Positions 24,627 through 34,159 of a stretch of DNA of 64,000 nucleotides are shown in pieces. This DNA is from Dyadobacter sp. (GTDB lineage: Bacteria > Bacteroidota > Bacteroidia > Cytophagales > Spirosomataceae), in contig NZ_JAGIAS010000002.1 in the NCBI RefSeq assembly GCF_017744695.1, positions 1 to 64,000 on the forward strand, read 5' to 3'. Positions within the stretch are counted from its first letter, which is position 1; each line of letters starts with the position of its first letter. The translations under genes were made by a program, and so were the position numbers. The notes under the pieces were generated by a model. The model had not been told where the DNA came from. It was given only the letters and a program-made list of their open reading frames with translations, and did not search any database.

Positions 24627-27047
24627 ATGACAAAAAAGCTATTTCTACTCGCATTAACCTTCTGTTTTGCTGCTGCAAGGGCATCTGCACAAAGCGGTAC
24701 CATCAGCGGATCGGTGCGTACGTCCGACGGCGAGCCGGTGGAGCTCGTAGCCGTCAATGTGAAAGGTACGACCAAGGGCGCATTAACCGACCGCAATGGT
24801 AAGTACCAGATCAGGAATATTCACCCCGGATTGCACAGGCTGGTAGCGTCGTTTATTGGCCTGGAAAAACAGGAACAGACGGTCGAGGTGACGGCCGGTG
24901 GCATTATCTCGCTGGATTTTACACTGAAAGAAAATTCTTCACAGTTGCAGGAGGTGATCGTATCGGCCCGAAACCTGAACCGCGAGAATGTAATCGTGGC
25001 CAAAATACCGCTGAAAAAGCTGGAAAACCCGCAGGTTTATAGCACAGTTTCCTCGGAAATCATGAAGCAGCAGGGCATTACCAGCTACGACGACGCCCTG
25101 CGTAATGTGCCGGGCATTTCGCGTACCTGGGAATCGACGGGCAGGGGAGGAGACGGCGCTGCCTATTTTGCACTGCGTGGCTTCGAAGCACAACCATTGC
25201 TCTACAACGGCCTTCCGGGTATCACCAGCGGGAACCTCGATCCTTCCAATGTCGAGGAGATCCAGGTGATTAAAGGGCCTTCGAGCACATTGTTCGGCGG
25301 CTCGTTTTATGGGTATGGCGGCATCATCAACACCATCACCAAGAAGCCCTACCATCAGTTTGGCGGCGAAATCGGTTATAATGCGGGAAGCTTCGGGCTG
25401 AACCGGGTTGCCGCCGACATTAACACGCCCCTCAGTAAGACCGACAAGATCGCATTACGCGTCAACACCGCCTACCACTCCGAAAACAGTTTCCAGGATG
25501 CAGGGTTCAAGAAGTCGTTTTTCATCGCGCCTGCGCTGATGTATGAGGTGAACGACAGGCTGACATTCCATTTCCTGACCGAAATCCTCCAAGAAGAAAG
25601 GGCCGTGGCGCCGGTATTCTTCCATTCCGACCGTTCGAGCCCGTTGCCATTCAGGAACCTCGCGGAATTGAACCTGGATCCGCGCCTGTCGTTTACTTCC
25701 AATGATCTGTCGATCCGTAACCCGCGCTTCAACTTGCAGGCGCAGGCGGTTTACAAGCTCTCGAATCAATGGACCTCGCAGACCGTGTTTTCGAGAGGAA
25801 CAGTGAAATCGAATGGTATTTACACCTACATCTGGGACGATGTTTCGGGGGATAACTGGTTCAGCCAATACTTTCACAACGAGCAGCAGACGACCAATAC
25901 CACCGATATCCAGCAGAATTTCAATGGCGATTTTAAGCTCGGTAACATGCGGAACCGCCTTTTGGTAGGGGTGGATTATTTCAAAAGGAATGTGATCGAT
26001 AATGGCTCCGGCTGGGGCCGGGCACGTAATGTAACGCCGCAGGGGGATGTGAATTATGTCGATCCCTATTCGGGCGACACGCTTGCACCGGTGTATCTCA
26101 CACAGGCGTCGGTAGATAACCTGCTGGCAGGCACCGAAGGCGGAGCGAGCAATATCAGCAACTCGTCCCTGGGTTTTTATGCTTCCAATGTCCTGAATCT
26201 GACCCCGAAACTGAGCGCGATGATCAGCTTGCGTGCCGATCGTTTTGATTCAAAGGGCGACCGGACCACTTCCGATGACGACTACGACCAATGGGCGCTG
26301 TCGCCGAAGTTCGGGATCGTGTACCAACCGGTGATAGACAAAGTTTCGCTTTTTGCGAATTACATGAATGCATTCATCAATGTCGCGCCGCGCAGGGTTA
26401 CCGATGCCGACGGCGCGAATCCACGGGTCAAATCGTTCCGGCCCGAACATGCCGATCAATGGGAGTATGGTATTAAAACCAACCTGTTTTCCGACAAGTT
26501 GGCTGCTACACTCTCGGTGTACGACATCAAGGTGTCCGATCGCGTGATGACGAATCCGGCCAATATTCTCGACTATACCCAAGGCGGAAAAGTAGGAAGC
26601 AAAGGTTTCGAACTCGACATCGTGGCGAACCCGCTTACCGGCCTGAACCTGATCGCCGGTTTCAGTCACAACAAAACCAAGGTGATCTCGGGCGACCCGG
26701 AAGACTTTTACAGCGAGCCGGGCCGTGCCATCGGCGGGCAAGGGCCGCAGAACCTCGCCAACTTCTGGGCCACCTATCGCATCAGCAGCGGCACACTGAA
26801 AAACGCCGGCTTCGGTATCGGCGGAAATTATGCCGGAGAATACAAGGTAATCGATAACAGCAAGACCGGCGTATTCATCCTGCCGGGCTATACGCTGCTG
26901 AATGCCAGCGTGTTTTACAATGCCAGTCATTTTCGTATTTCAGTGAATGTCAATAATATTACCGATAAGCAGTACTATATTGGGTACTGGTCGGTGAACC
27001 CGCAGAAGCCGAGGAACTCGACGTTAAGCGTGGCCTATAAATTTTAA
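24627..27047 (+). CDS. TonB-dependent siderophore-type receptor
   Basis: An 806-residue outer-membrane receptor. It has a signal peptide (FLLALTFCFAAARASAQ), then a carboxypeptidase-regulatory-like domain at about 22-105 (GTISGSVRTSDGEPVELVAV). A plug follows (ITSYDDALRNVPGISR, GFEAQPLLYNGLPGI, VEEIQVIKGPSSTLFGG, GGIINTITKKP). The 22-strand barrel ends in ITDKQYYIGYWSVNPQKPRN and NSTLSVAYKF with C-terminal Phe. The plug and tail are like FhuA/FcuA ferric-siderophore receptors. Its own promoter carries a dyad, suggesting metal or regulator control. A T-rich terminator follows. Confidence 0.92.
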   Translation: MTKKLFLLALTFCFAAARASAQSGTISGSVRTSDGEPVELVAVNVKGTTKGALTDRNGKYQIRNIHPGLHRLVASFIGLEKQEQTVEVTAGGIISLDFTLKENSSQLQEVIVSARNLNRENVIVAKIPLKKLENPQVYSTVSSEIMKQQGITSYDDALRNVPGISRTWESTGRGGDGAAYFALRGFEAQPLLYNGLPGITSGNLDPSNVEEIQVIKGPSSTLFGGSFYGYGGIINTITKKPYHQFGGEIGYNAGSFGLNRVAADINTPLSKTDKIALRVNTAYHSENSFQDAGFKKSFFIAPALMYEVNDRLTFHFLTEILQEERAVAPVFFHSDRSSPLPFRNLAELNLDPRLSFTSNDLSIRNPRFNLQAQAVYKLSNQWTSQTVFSRGTVKSNGIYTYIWDDVSGDNWFSQYFHNEQQTTNTTDIQQNFNGDFKLGNMRNRLLVGVDYFKRNVIDNGSGWGRARNVTPQGDVNYVDPYSGDTLAPVYLTQASVDNLLAGTEGGASNISNSSLGFYASNVLNLTPKLSAMISLRADRFDSKGDRTTSDDDYDQWALSPKFGIVYQPVIDKVSLFANYMNAFINVAPRRVTDADGANPRVKSFRPEHADQWEYGIKTNLFSDKLAATLSVYDIKVSDRVMTNPANILDYTQGGKVGSKGFELDIVANPLTGLNLIAGFSHNKTKVISGDPEDFYSEPGRAIGGQGPQNLANFWATYRISSGTLKNAGFGIGGNYAGEYKVIDNSKTGVFILPGYTLLNASVFYNASHFRISVNVNNITDKQYYIGYWSVNPQKPRNSTLSVAYKF

Positions 27048-27066
27048 GTAAATGAATGAAGTACAG

Positions 27067-27107
27067 AGGCCGGAAGCAGCGTTTTTGCTTCCGGCCTTTC
27101 TATTTTT
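27067..27107 (+). terminator. Terminator of the TonB receptor gene
   Basis: AGGCCGGAAGC (27067-27077) and GCTTCCGGCCT (27087-27097) pair exactly and are followed by TTCTATTTTTT. It is a textbook rho-independent form, 19 bases after the stop. Confidence 0.88.
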
Positions 27108-27202
27108 TAAAATTCCTGCTATCTGCTGATAAGGTCGGACGCCGGGCGGTATAAACAGACATCGATTACCAGTTTGTCACTACCCAACTTCCTTTACAGC
27201 TC

Positions 27203-27787
27203 ATGAAAGCATCAACCAAAAAGAATTACCGCACGCTGACCGACCTCGTCAGGGCTTGCCAGCAAAACGACCAGCGCGCGCAGACAATCTTCTATAACCG
27301 CTTCCGCACCGAGCTCATGCGCATCTGTGTGCGTTTTGCCCGGACGCGCATGGAGGCGGAGGATATCTACCAGGAATCATTTGTGAAGATTTTCAGGCAT
27401 CTCAATGAGGTACAGAACATCGAGTCGACCGAATCCTGGATGCGTGCAGTAGTGACCCGGACGGCCATTAATTATTACCACCGTGTCACGAAAAAAGAAG
27501 CAAAAAACCACTCGATGGACATGTCGCCGCTCGATTTTGAATCCAATGATCACACCTGTATGATCGACCGGCTGGGTGTCGGGATCGTCGACGAAATGAT
27601 CGCACAGTTGCCGGAGGGTTACAAGCGGATCATCAGCCTGAGCCTGATCGACGGCTATTCCCACATCGAAATTGCCAGGGCGCTTTCCATTACCGACAGT
27701 ACCTCACGCTCCCAGCTCCTGCGCGGCCGTAACCTGCTCATGAAAAAGTTGAGAAAACAGGGCATTACAGGTTATGAAATGCCCTGA
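27203..27787 (+). CDS. ECF-type RNA polymerase sigma-70 factor (orphan)
   Basis: A 194-residue ECF sigma factor closely related to the one at 1513-2109. Region 2 has FARTRMEAEDIYQESFVKIF and RTAINYYHRVTKKEA. Region 4 has LPEGYKRIISLSLIDGYSHI, then IARALSITDSTSRSQLLRGR. No anti-sigma or FecR-like gene is next to it. The preceding gene is the TonB receptor, beyond a terminator, and the next gene converges with a 2-base gap. It may therefore be controlled at expression level. Confidence 0.9.
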   Translation: MKASTKKNYRTLTDLVRACQQNDQRAQTIFYNRFRTELMRICVRFARTRMEAEDIYQESFVKIFRHLNEVQNIESTESWMRAVVTRTAINYYHRVTKKEAKNHSMDMSPLDFESNDHTCMIDRLGVGIVDEMIAQLPEGYKRIISLSLIDGYSHIEIARALSITDSTSRSQLLRGRNLLMKKLRKQGITGYEMP

Positions 27788-27789
27788 CC

Positions 27790-28710
27790 TCAGGCCAGCA
27801 CCGGGTTTTCGGTTCCGAGCAAGGCCGATTGTATCATGCTCACCAGCCCGCTCAGCGCGTCGCTACGGTTCTTATGCGTGCATGCGTACCAGTGACGTGT
27901 ACCGACCTCCGAACGAAAGGGCAGGGTCATAAGTCCGCCGGTGCTCAGATACTGGCGGGCAGCCCATTCGGCCATGACGGTAATACCCATGCCAAACCTG
28001 ACCATTTCCACAATGGCTTCGGTCATCGGGATGTAGATGATTTTTTGGGGAGAAAGACTGGAAACCAGGTCGGGTGAAAGCAGGTTGCTATGGCTGCTGA
28101 TCTGGAATGCAACCAATGTTTCAGAATGCATATCCGAAAATTCGAGCGGCATATTGCGTACTGCCAGCGGGTGCTTATCCGAAAGTAATGCCACCATCCG
28201 GTCCTCGAAAAGCGGTTCGAAATGCAGGCTGCTATTGTTGTTGGTCCCGTTTACCAATGCCAGTTCGAGCTTTCCGGCTTCGAGGTACTCCATCGGGCGG
28301 CGGGTCGCTTCGGCAATGATCTGGATGTCGGTGCCGGGATATTCCTGGTGAAAACCGGTGAGCAGCCGTGGCAGCCAGTGGTAGCAGGTGTAGCATTCGG
28401 TGCTGATGCGGATCGTTTGTTTCTTTCCTTCGCGCATTTCTTTCAGTTCCGCTTCCAGTTCGCGGATCACCGGCAGCACTTTCTGAGAGCTGGTCACCAC
28501 ACGCTGGCCGGCTTCGTTCAGTACAAGCTTCTTCCCGATCCTGTTGAAGAGCTTTATGCCGCTGGCCGCTTCCAGGTCGCGGATCTGGTGGCTCAGGGCC
28601 GATTGGGTGAGGTTCAGTTTCTCGGCGGCTTTGGTCACCGATCCTTCGCTCGTGATTTTCTCAATAATATAGAGGTGTTGCAGCGTTAGCATGACATGAG
28701 TATCGTTCAT
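27790..28710 (-). CDS. LysR-family transcriptional regulator
   Basis: A 306-residue LysR regulator. The N-terminal winged helix has LYIIEKITSEGSVTKAAEKL and NLTQSALSHQIRDLEAASGI. The effector domain has IRISTECYTCYHWLPRLLTG, an inner hinge and FGMGITVMAEWAARQYL. This MetR-like ECYTCYHWLP strand is typical of Bacteroidota MetR-type regulators. It is divergent from the metallo-hydrolase gene at 28787; a dyad fitting a LysR box lies between them. A second in-frame Met at 28692 is possible as the start. Confidence 0.93.
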   Translation of the reverse strand: MNDTHVMLTLQHLYIIEKITSEGSVTKAAEKLNLTQSALSHQIRDLEAASGIKLFNRIGKKLVLNEAGQRVVTSSQKVLPVIRELEAELKEMREGKKQTIRISTECYTCYHWLPRLLTGFHQEYPGTDIQIIAEATRRPMEYLEAGKLELALVNGTNNNSSLHFEPLFEDRMVALLSDKHPLAVRNMPLEFSDMHSETLVAFQISSHSNLLSPDLVSSLSPQKIIYIPMTEAIVEMVRFGMGITVMAEWAARQYLSTGGLMTLPFRSEVGTRHWYACTHKNRSDALSGLVSMIQSALLGTENPVLA

Positions 28711-28731
28711 TGATTTGATAAAAATAAATCA
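28711..28731. promoter_or_regulatory. LysR-type operator
   Basis: TGATTT (28711-28716) and AAATCA (28726-28731) form a perfect dyad with 9 bases between. The core ATTT-N9-AAAT matches the T-N11-A LysR box. It abuts the LysR start codon and lies 25 bases before the -7 box of the divergent gene. Confidence 0.5.
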
Positions 28732-28755
28732 TTTTTCTCATATATCTAAAACCAA

Positions 28756-28763
28756 TACTTTTG
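28756..28763 (+). promoter_or_regulatory. -7 box of the metallo-hydrolase gene
   Basis: TACTTTTG fits TAnnTTTG. The -33 position holds only a T-run (TTTTT near 28733), so activation by the LysR protein would make sense. The ATG is 24 bases further on. Confidence 0.5.
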
Positions 28764-28786
28764 TCATGTACTAAAAACAACAGCAC

Positions 28787-29542
28787 ATGAAACTTCAAAG
28801 ATTATCCTGGGCAGGCCTGAAAGTGGAATCCAATGGCCAGATATTACTCATAGATGCCGTACAGAATTACCAACGCGGCGCATCCATCGGGCCGAAAGAA
28901 CCGTTTGAATTTGTAGGAGATACGGCCGCGGATGTGGTGCTGATCACGCATTTGCATTCGGATCACTACGACCCCGGCGCGATACGCGCCGTATTGAAAC
29001 CGGAAGGCCGCTTCGTCGTTTCCGAGCAAATCGCCGCCGAGGTAACCAACGACGGTTTCTCACCACTGGCACTGGCGCTGAATACGCCGCAGCAAATCGG
29101 AAACTTCACGGTCACAGCCGTGTTTGCAATGGACGGTGTCGGCGACAAGCAGGTTTCATGGGTGATCGAGGCGGATGGTCAGCGCATTCTGCACGGGGGC
29201 GATACGATGTGGCATAACCAGTTCTGGCAGCTGGGCAAAACCTGGCAGCATTTCGATGCCGTGTTCCTGCCCGTGAACGGAGCGGTGGTGAACATTCCGC
29301 GCGTGGAACCCAGCCCTGTACCCATTACGCTTACGCCCGTCCAGGCGATTACGGTGACACGCCTGCTGCATGCCGATGTGTTGGTACCCATTCATTATGG
29401 CTTTCACAAGGAGGGCATGTATCATCAGTTCCCGCAGATGGAGGCCGAACTGGCCACTCAGGCGGAAGTGCAAAACGTGAAGGTGCAATGGGTGGAACAG
29501 GGCGATGTAGTGGCCCGGCCGGTGCCGGAAGAGCAGGTTTAA
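28787..29542 (+). CDS. UlaG-like metallo-beta-lactamase-fold hydrolase
   Basis: A 251-residue soluble protein of the MBL fold, UlaG/YfbG-like class. It starts MKLQRLSWAGLKVESNGQIL, has the zinc motif THLHSDHYDPGAI and later ILHGGDTMWHNQFW and DVLVPIHYGFHKEG. Members hydrolyse lactones, phosphodiesters or similar small substrates. The natural substrate here cannot be read from sequence. It is divergent from a LysR regulator, which probably controls it. Confidence 0.88.
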   Translation: MKLQRLSWAGLKVESNGQILLIDAVQNYQRGASIGPKEPFEFVGDTAADVVLITHLHSDHYDPGAIRAVLKPEGRFVVSEQIAAEVTNDGFSPLALALNTPQQIGNFTVTAVFAMDGVGDKQVSWVIEADGQRILHGGDTMWHNQFWQLGKTWQHFDAVFLPVNGAVVNIPRVEPSPVPITLTPVQAITVTRLLHADVLVPIHYGFHKEGMYHQFPQMEAELATQAEVQNVKVQWVEQGDVVARPVPEEQV

Positions 29543-29609
29543 TGCGCTGTCCTTAGACTTTTTTGTATAGCTTGTTGTTATGGTTCTCAAACACTGATCA
29601 GCAAACTTG

Positions 29610-30218
29610 ATGAAACAACTAAGTCTGTTCGGCGCTGAGGAGGCGCTCCAATTCCCCGAGGATCTGCTCGAATACTATCCCGGTTTCGTTCCGGTGACAG
29701 AATGCACCGGGTTAATGCGCCGGTGGGTCGCGGAAGTGCCGTGGCGCCAGCAGGTCATGCAAATGTACGGTAAAGAAGTGACCGCCCCGAGGCTGATGGC
29801 CTGGTACGGCGATACCGATAAATCGTATACGTTCTCCGGCACACGGTTTGAGCCGTATGCGTGGACGCCCGAACTCGCCAATCTCAAACAGCGGATCGAG
29901 CAGAAGACGGGTTTTGCATTCAACAGCGTATTGCTCAATTATTACCGCGATGGCAACGATTCCGTGGCGTGGCACGGAGACAACGAGGATGAACTCGGCC
30001 GCAATCCCGTGATTGCGTCGGTAAGCCTGGGACAAGAGCGGCGTTTCGAGTTCCGATACCGGCCCGACCATTCCAGAAAATATGGCCTGACGCTGGAAAA
30101 CGGCTCGCTATTGATCATGAAGGGGGATTTGCAGCATACCTGGGAGCATCGCATCCCGAAATCGAAAACGCAGAATGGCCCGCGGATCAATCTGACGTTC
30201 CGGACGATCCGTAGGTAG
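29610..30218 (+). CDS. alkB: AlkB-type 2-oxoglutarate dioxygenase
   Basis: A 202-residue dioxygenase that would demethylate alkylated bases. The core is complete: LNYYRDGNDSVAWHGDNEDE carrying the HxD iron ligands, IASVSLGQERRFEFR, the third iron ligand in QHTWEHRIPK and the 2-oxoglutarate arginines in RINLTFRTIRR. The ATG at 29610 is preferred to TTG 29607. It is a single-gene unit with no visible Ada site. Confidence 0.92.
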   Translation: MKQLSLFGAEEALQFPEDLLEYYPGFVPVTECTGLMRRWVAEVPWRQQVMQMYGKEVTAPRLMAWYGDTDKSYTFSGTRFEPYAWTPELANLKQRIEQKTGFAFNSVLLNYYRDGNDSVAWHGDNEDELGRNPVIASVSLGQERRFEFRYRPDHSRKYGLTLENGSLLIMKGDLQHTWEHRIPKSKTQNGPRINLTFRTIRR

Positions 30219-30323
30219 CGACCGGGAGAAATGCATGGTTTGGGTTACAAAATTTTCCGGCTTTTCCAACGAAAGGAGAATAGGCTGAATCTATGTAACC
30301 GAAACCAATTTATTTCTTAGCCC

Positions 30324-30770
30324 ATGAAAACTACCCGCTTACTCCTTTCGCTGATGCTCCTCTGGACGGTAATAGTCGCCTGCAAGAATGATACCGCCGA
30401 TCCGGTCGACGACGGGGCCAAAAGAGCCATGAAAGAAAACAACGGCCTGGTCGGCAAGTGGAAGATCGTCGAATACCTCGCCGATCCGGGTGACGGCAGC
30501 GGAACCTACCAGGCAGTGACCGACGACGTCGCGCACATCATCGAGTTTAAGGAAAATGGAGAATTTGTAGAGAAAAAGGCGCAGGGACAATCTTCGGTAC
30601 CTTTGTTTAATGCATACAAAGTGCTCGACGACAAGCGGATTGAACTAATCCCGATCGATAAAACCGCGCCGTCGCATATCTGGTATTATTCGGATTTGTC
30701 GACGAGCAAGCTGACGCTCGGTTATGGCTGCATTGAGGCCTGCTCCGGCAAATATATCGCCGTCGAGTAA
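30324..30770 (+). CDS. Lipocalin-like small lipoprotein
   Basis: A 148-residue lipoprotein with lipobox VIVAC and the typical domain start LVGKWKIVEYLADPGDGSGT. A strand-rich body follows with HIIEFKENGEFVEKK and ELIPIDKTAPSHIWYY. This GKW-xxxxY pattern is that of the lipocalin-like/DUF family proteins common in Bacteroidota, likely an eight-stranded barrel binding a small hydrophobic molecule. No partner genes are adjacent, and a terminator follows. Confidence 0.7.
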   Translation: MKTTRLLLSLMLLWTVIVACKNDTADPVDDGAKRAMKENNGLVGKWKIVEYLADPGDGSGTYQAVTDDVAHIIEFKENGEFVEKKAQGQSSVPLFNAYKVLDDKRIELIPIDKTAPSHIWYYSDLSTSKLTLGYGCIEACSGKYIAVE

Positions 30771-30818
30771 ACCAAGTTTACCTGGCCGCGCCATATTGTT
30801 TTTATGTTTTTATAGTTG

Positions 30819-30850
30819 AAATGGGCTGGATTTTCCAGCCCATTTTTTTT
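30819..30850 (+). terminator. Terminator of the lipocalin-like gene
   Basis: ATGGGCTGGA (30821-30830) and TCCAGCCCAT (30834-30843) pair exactly, extended by A-T pairs, followed by a run of eight T's. Confidence 0.88.
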
Positions 30851-30954
30851 GCCGGCATTTTGTAAAACAAATTCTGGTGTTGATCCAGGAATGTAAAAGA
30901 CTAGTTTGAATGGCGAAAGTGCCGGTGTGTGCGGACACATTTTAGTATTTTTTC

Positions 30955-30984
30955 TTGTTAATCTCGGTTACACGGTTAATTTTG
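30955..30984 (+). promoter_or_regulatory. Consensus promoter of the susC/susD operon
   Basis: TTG (30955-30957), exactly 19 bases, then TAATTTTG (30977-30984). This is the full Bacteroidota consensus. The leader would be about 55 bases before ATG 31046. Confidence 0.75.
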
Positions 30985-31045
30985 GTGTGGTTAGAATTCT
31001 AACGAATTTATTCTACTCATAACTCTTTAACCAATTCTTAAATCT

Positions 31046-34000
31046 ATGAAACCGAGATTTACCCAAATTCTGTTTCGGACAGCCGCCATGGCCGGGCTCG
31101 CCATGCCGCTGATGATCCCGCTGGATTCCGGCGCGCGGCCGCTGGGGCGGATTACACCTTACGCGGCCCGGTTGAATGCCGGTCCCGTGAAGGGAAAGGT
31201 GGTTGACAGCAAGGGCGTACCGCTTACGGGTGTCAACATCGTGATTCAGGGAACCACGGTCGGAACGCAGACCGACGTGGACGGGCAATTCACCCTCCAT
31301 TCCAATAGTCCCAATGATGTGCTCGTGGCCAGTTTTATCGGTTTTAAAAGTCAGAGCATTCCGGTGCAGAACCGCTCGGTGATCGATATCACGCTGGTGG
31401 AAGATGTTTCCAGCCTCGACGAGGTGATTGTGACGGGTTATTCGAGCCGGTCGAAATCGGAACTGGTGAGTTCCGTATCGGTGATCAAGGGCTCGGAGCT
31501 GCAAACGGTCACCAGCAACAATACCGCCACCATGCTGCAAGGCCGCGTGGCAGGCGTAGTGGTGTCGAGTGCGAGCGGTGCGCCGGGCACGGAGCCGAGC
31601 GTACGCGTACGCGGGACGGGTTCCATTACAGCCGGCGCCGAACCGCTGTACGTCATCGACGGGCTGATCGGCGGTACCGCGAACCCCAACGATATTGCCT
31701 CGATCTCCATTCTGAAAGATGCGGCAGCTACCGGTTTGTACGGTTCGCGCGCCTCCAACGGGGTGGTCGTGATTACGACCAAGACCGGCAAATCGGGCAA
31801 AACGCAGATCAACTACAACGGCTCGGTGGGTTTCAGCAAGGTATTGCGCGGCAATTTTGAAGTCATGAATGGTCAGGAACTTTATGACTTCACCAACAAG
31901 ATGTACCAGAACGACTATGATGCGAAACGCGCCAACTACATCGCCCAGCTTAGCGCCACCACGCCGAACCCGACCGACGCGCAGATTAATGCATACCTGA
32001 CAGCCAACAATTTTCCGACGGCTTACGCAGGTTACCAGAGCCGTTTCCTCCCCGCGACGCCCGGCAACACCGATTGGCTCGACAAAACGTTTCGCACCGG
32101 TATCACGCATAACCACGCATTGTCGATGTCGGGCGGAAACGATCGCACACGTTTTCATTTCGGGGCGAACTATTATAAAGAAGAAGGGGTGATCCTGAAA
32201 ACGGGCTATGAAAACGTCAACTTCCGTGCCAATATTGAGCACAACCTTAATGACAAAGTGAAGCTGACGGCCCGTGTGAATACCTTTTTCAATAACCGCC
32301 AGAACGACCAGGGCTATTTGTACCAGGGCTATATCAACCTGCCGTGGGATAACCCGTATAGTGCTGATGGTTCATACCGGTACGTGGATGCCAACACGAC
32401 CGACTGGTATGGCCGCGACCGTAATAATTTTCTTTTTAACAACCAGTATAATTTCAACCAGAACCGCGGCTCGGGTATTCAGGGGGATGTAAAACTGGAA
32501 TACAATATCCTTGATTGGCTGACCTTTTCGACTTCGAACCGGTACGCGGTGACTAACACCCGCACAGAGTCGAACGTGGATGCGCGTACGCCGACGGGCA
32601 AGTCGTATAACGGCTCGCTTTCGAACAGCTACGAATACACCGGTAGCTTCATTACCTCCAACCTGCTGAACGCCAACAAATCATTTGGCGCGCACACCTT
32701 CAATGCGATCCTGGGGGCGGAGTTCCAGGGCAATAAAACTGATGGAATGGGTGGTACCGGGCAGGGTATTTTCCCTTCGCTGGACATCCTGAACGTAACC
32801 GCTACCCCGACGTCGCTTACCGGCTATAAAACCAAGAATGCATTTGCATCCGCCTTCATCAATGTCGATTATGACCTGTATAACAAGTACTTCGCTACCG
32901 TTTCATTCCGCCGCGACGGTTCGTCGCGTTTCGGCAAGGATAACCGTTATGGTAATTTCTATTCCGTCGGTGCAGCCTGGAATATTTCGAGCGAGGAGTT
33001 TTTTGGTTCTTTGAAAGACAAAATTCACTTGTTTAAAGTACGCACGAGCTACGGGACGACGGGTAATGCCAACATCGGCGATTTCGTGGCCCAGGATCTT
33101 TACGATTTCAATGCCCAATATGGCGGGCTGCCGGCTGGCTTTCCGGCGCGTAAGGCAAATCCTAACCTGACCTGGGAAAAAGCTTATACTTACGATGCGG
33201 GTATCAACATCGGCTTCTTCAACCGGATCGACCTCGTGATAGACCTTTACAATCGCCTCAATAAGGACGTGTTGCAGAATGTGCCGCTGGAAGCGACAAC
33301 CGGTTTTACGACCCAGATCCAGAATATCGGATCGGTGCGTAACCGCGGTATCGACCTGGAAATTACTTCGAAAAACATCCGCGGCGCATTCAACTGGGAG
33401 ACGAGCTTTAATTTCTCTGTCAATCGTAACAAAGTGCTGGCATTGAACAAAAACGAGCCGATCGAGAGTGGTAACCAGCGCATCGAGGTAGGCCGGGAGC
33501 TGGGATCGTGGTACATGCGGAAATGGATGGGCGTAGACCCAACGAACGGGGACCCGTTGTGGCTGCTGCAAACCAAAGATGCCTCGGGTAATATCAAGGA
33601 ATCGACGACCAATGTCTACAACAGCGCAACACGTGTTTTTGTGGGTTCAAGAAATCCGAAGTTTACGGGAGGTATTACCAACACATTCAAATACGGCGGC
33701 GTGACGCTTTCTGCATTCTTCACGTTCGTGTCGGGTAACAAGGTGTACATCTACAACCGGGAGCTGTTTGACGACGACGGCGCGTATCCTACCTACAACA
33801 AAATGCGTTTGCAGGACGGATGGACACGTTGGGAGAAAGAAGGCGACGTTGCCACGCACCCCAAGGCGGTGGTGAATGGCAACAAGAATTCGAACAAAAC
33901 GTCGTCGCGGTACCTCGAAGACGGCAGCTACCTTCGCTTGCGTAACGTGCGCCTGAGTTACGAAATCCCCAAAGTGTTCACCGAGCGGCTGCATATCAGC

Positions 34001-34150
34001 GGGTTGTCGGTGTTTGCCAGCGGCGATAACCTCATTACCTGGACCAAGTTTTCGGGCGTCGATCCGGAGGTCGATCTCAGCAATGGTACCAATAGCTCGC
34101 GTTATCCGAGCAGCAAGAAGCTCATGTTCGGTGTAAACCTTAATTTCTAA
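31046..34150 (+). CDS. SusC/RagA-family TonB-linked outer-membrane transporter
   Basis: A 1034-residue transporter. It has a signal sequence, then a carboxypeptidase-regulatory-like domain (GPVKGKVVDSKGVPLTGVNI), a TonB-box-like DEVIVTGYSS and a plug. Plug features are ATMLQGRVAGVVVSSASGAP, SVRVRGTGSI, PLYVIDGL and ISILKDAAATGLYGSRASNG. The C-terminal barrel ends LMFGVNLNF. SusC proteins import glycans, peptides or other large nutrients together with a SusD lid, which follows 9 bases downstream. No carbohydrate-active enzyme gene is in the same transcript, so the substrate is open. Confidence 0.95.
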   Translation: MKPRFTQILFRTAAMAGLAMPLMIPLDSGARPLGRITPYAARLNAGPVKGKVVDSKGVPLTGVNIVIQGTTVGTQTDVDGQFTLHSNSPNDVLVASFIGFKSQSIPVQNRSVIDITLVEDVSSLDEVIVTGYSSRSKSELVSSVSVIKGSELQTVTSNNTATMLQGRVAGVVVSSASGAPGTEPSVRVRGTGSITAGAEPLYVIDGLIGGTANPNDIASISILKDAAATGLYGSRASNGVVVITTKTGKSGKTQINYNGSVGFSKVLRGNFEVMNGQELYDFTNKMYQNDYDAKRANYIAQLSATTPNPTDAQINAYLTANNFPTAYAGYQSRFLPATPGNTDWLDKTFRTGITHNHALSMSGGNDRTRFHFGANYYKEEGVILKTGYENVNFRANIEHNLNDKVKLTARVNTFFNNRQNDQGYLYQGYINLPWDNPYSADGSYRYVDANTTDWYGRDRNNFLFNNQYNFNQNRGSGIQGDVKLEYNILDWLTFSTSNRYAVTNTRTESNVDARTPTGKSYNGSLSNSYEYTGSFITSNLLNANKSFGAHTFNAILGAEFQGNKTDGMGGTGQGIFPSLDILNVTATPTSLTGYKTKNAFASAFINVDYDLYNKYFATVSFRRDGSSRFGKDNRYGNFYSVGAAWNISSEEFFGSLKDKIHLFKVRTSYGTTGNANIGDFVAQDLYDFNAQYGGLPAGFPARKANPNLTWEKAYTYDAGINIGFFNRIDLVIDLYNRLNKDVLQNVPLEATTGFTTQIQNIGSVRNRGIDLEITSKNIRGAFNWETSFNFSVNRNKVLALNKNEPIESGNQRIEVGRELGSWYMRKWMGVDPTNGDPLWLLQTKDASGNIKESTTNVYNSATRVFVGSRNPKFTGGITNTFKYGGVTLSAFFTFVSGNKVYIYNRELFDDDGAYPTYNKMRLQDGWTRWEKEGDVATHPKAVVNGNKNSNKTSSRYLEDGSYLRLRNVRLSYEIPKVFTERLHISGLSVFASGDNLITWTKFSGVDPEVDLSNGTNSSRYPSSKKLMFGVNLNF

Positions 34151-34159
34151 GCCATTACG

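Noticed and set aside
31013..32242. 409-codon minus-strand open frame
   Set aside because: Antisense to SusC and rich in His and Arg, as expected for a shadow frame.
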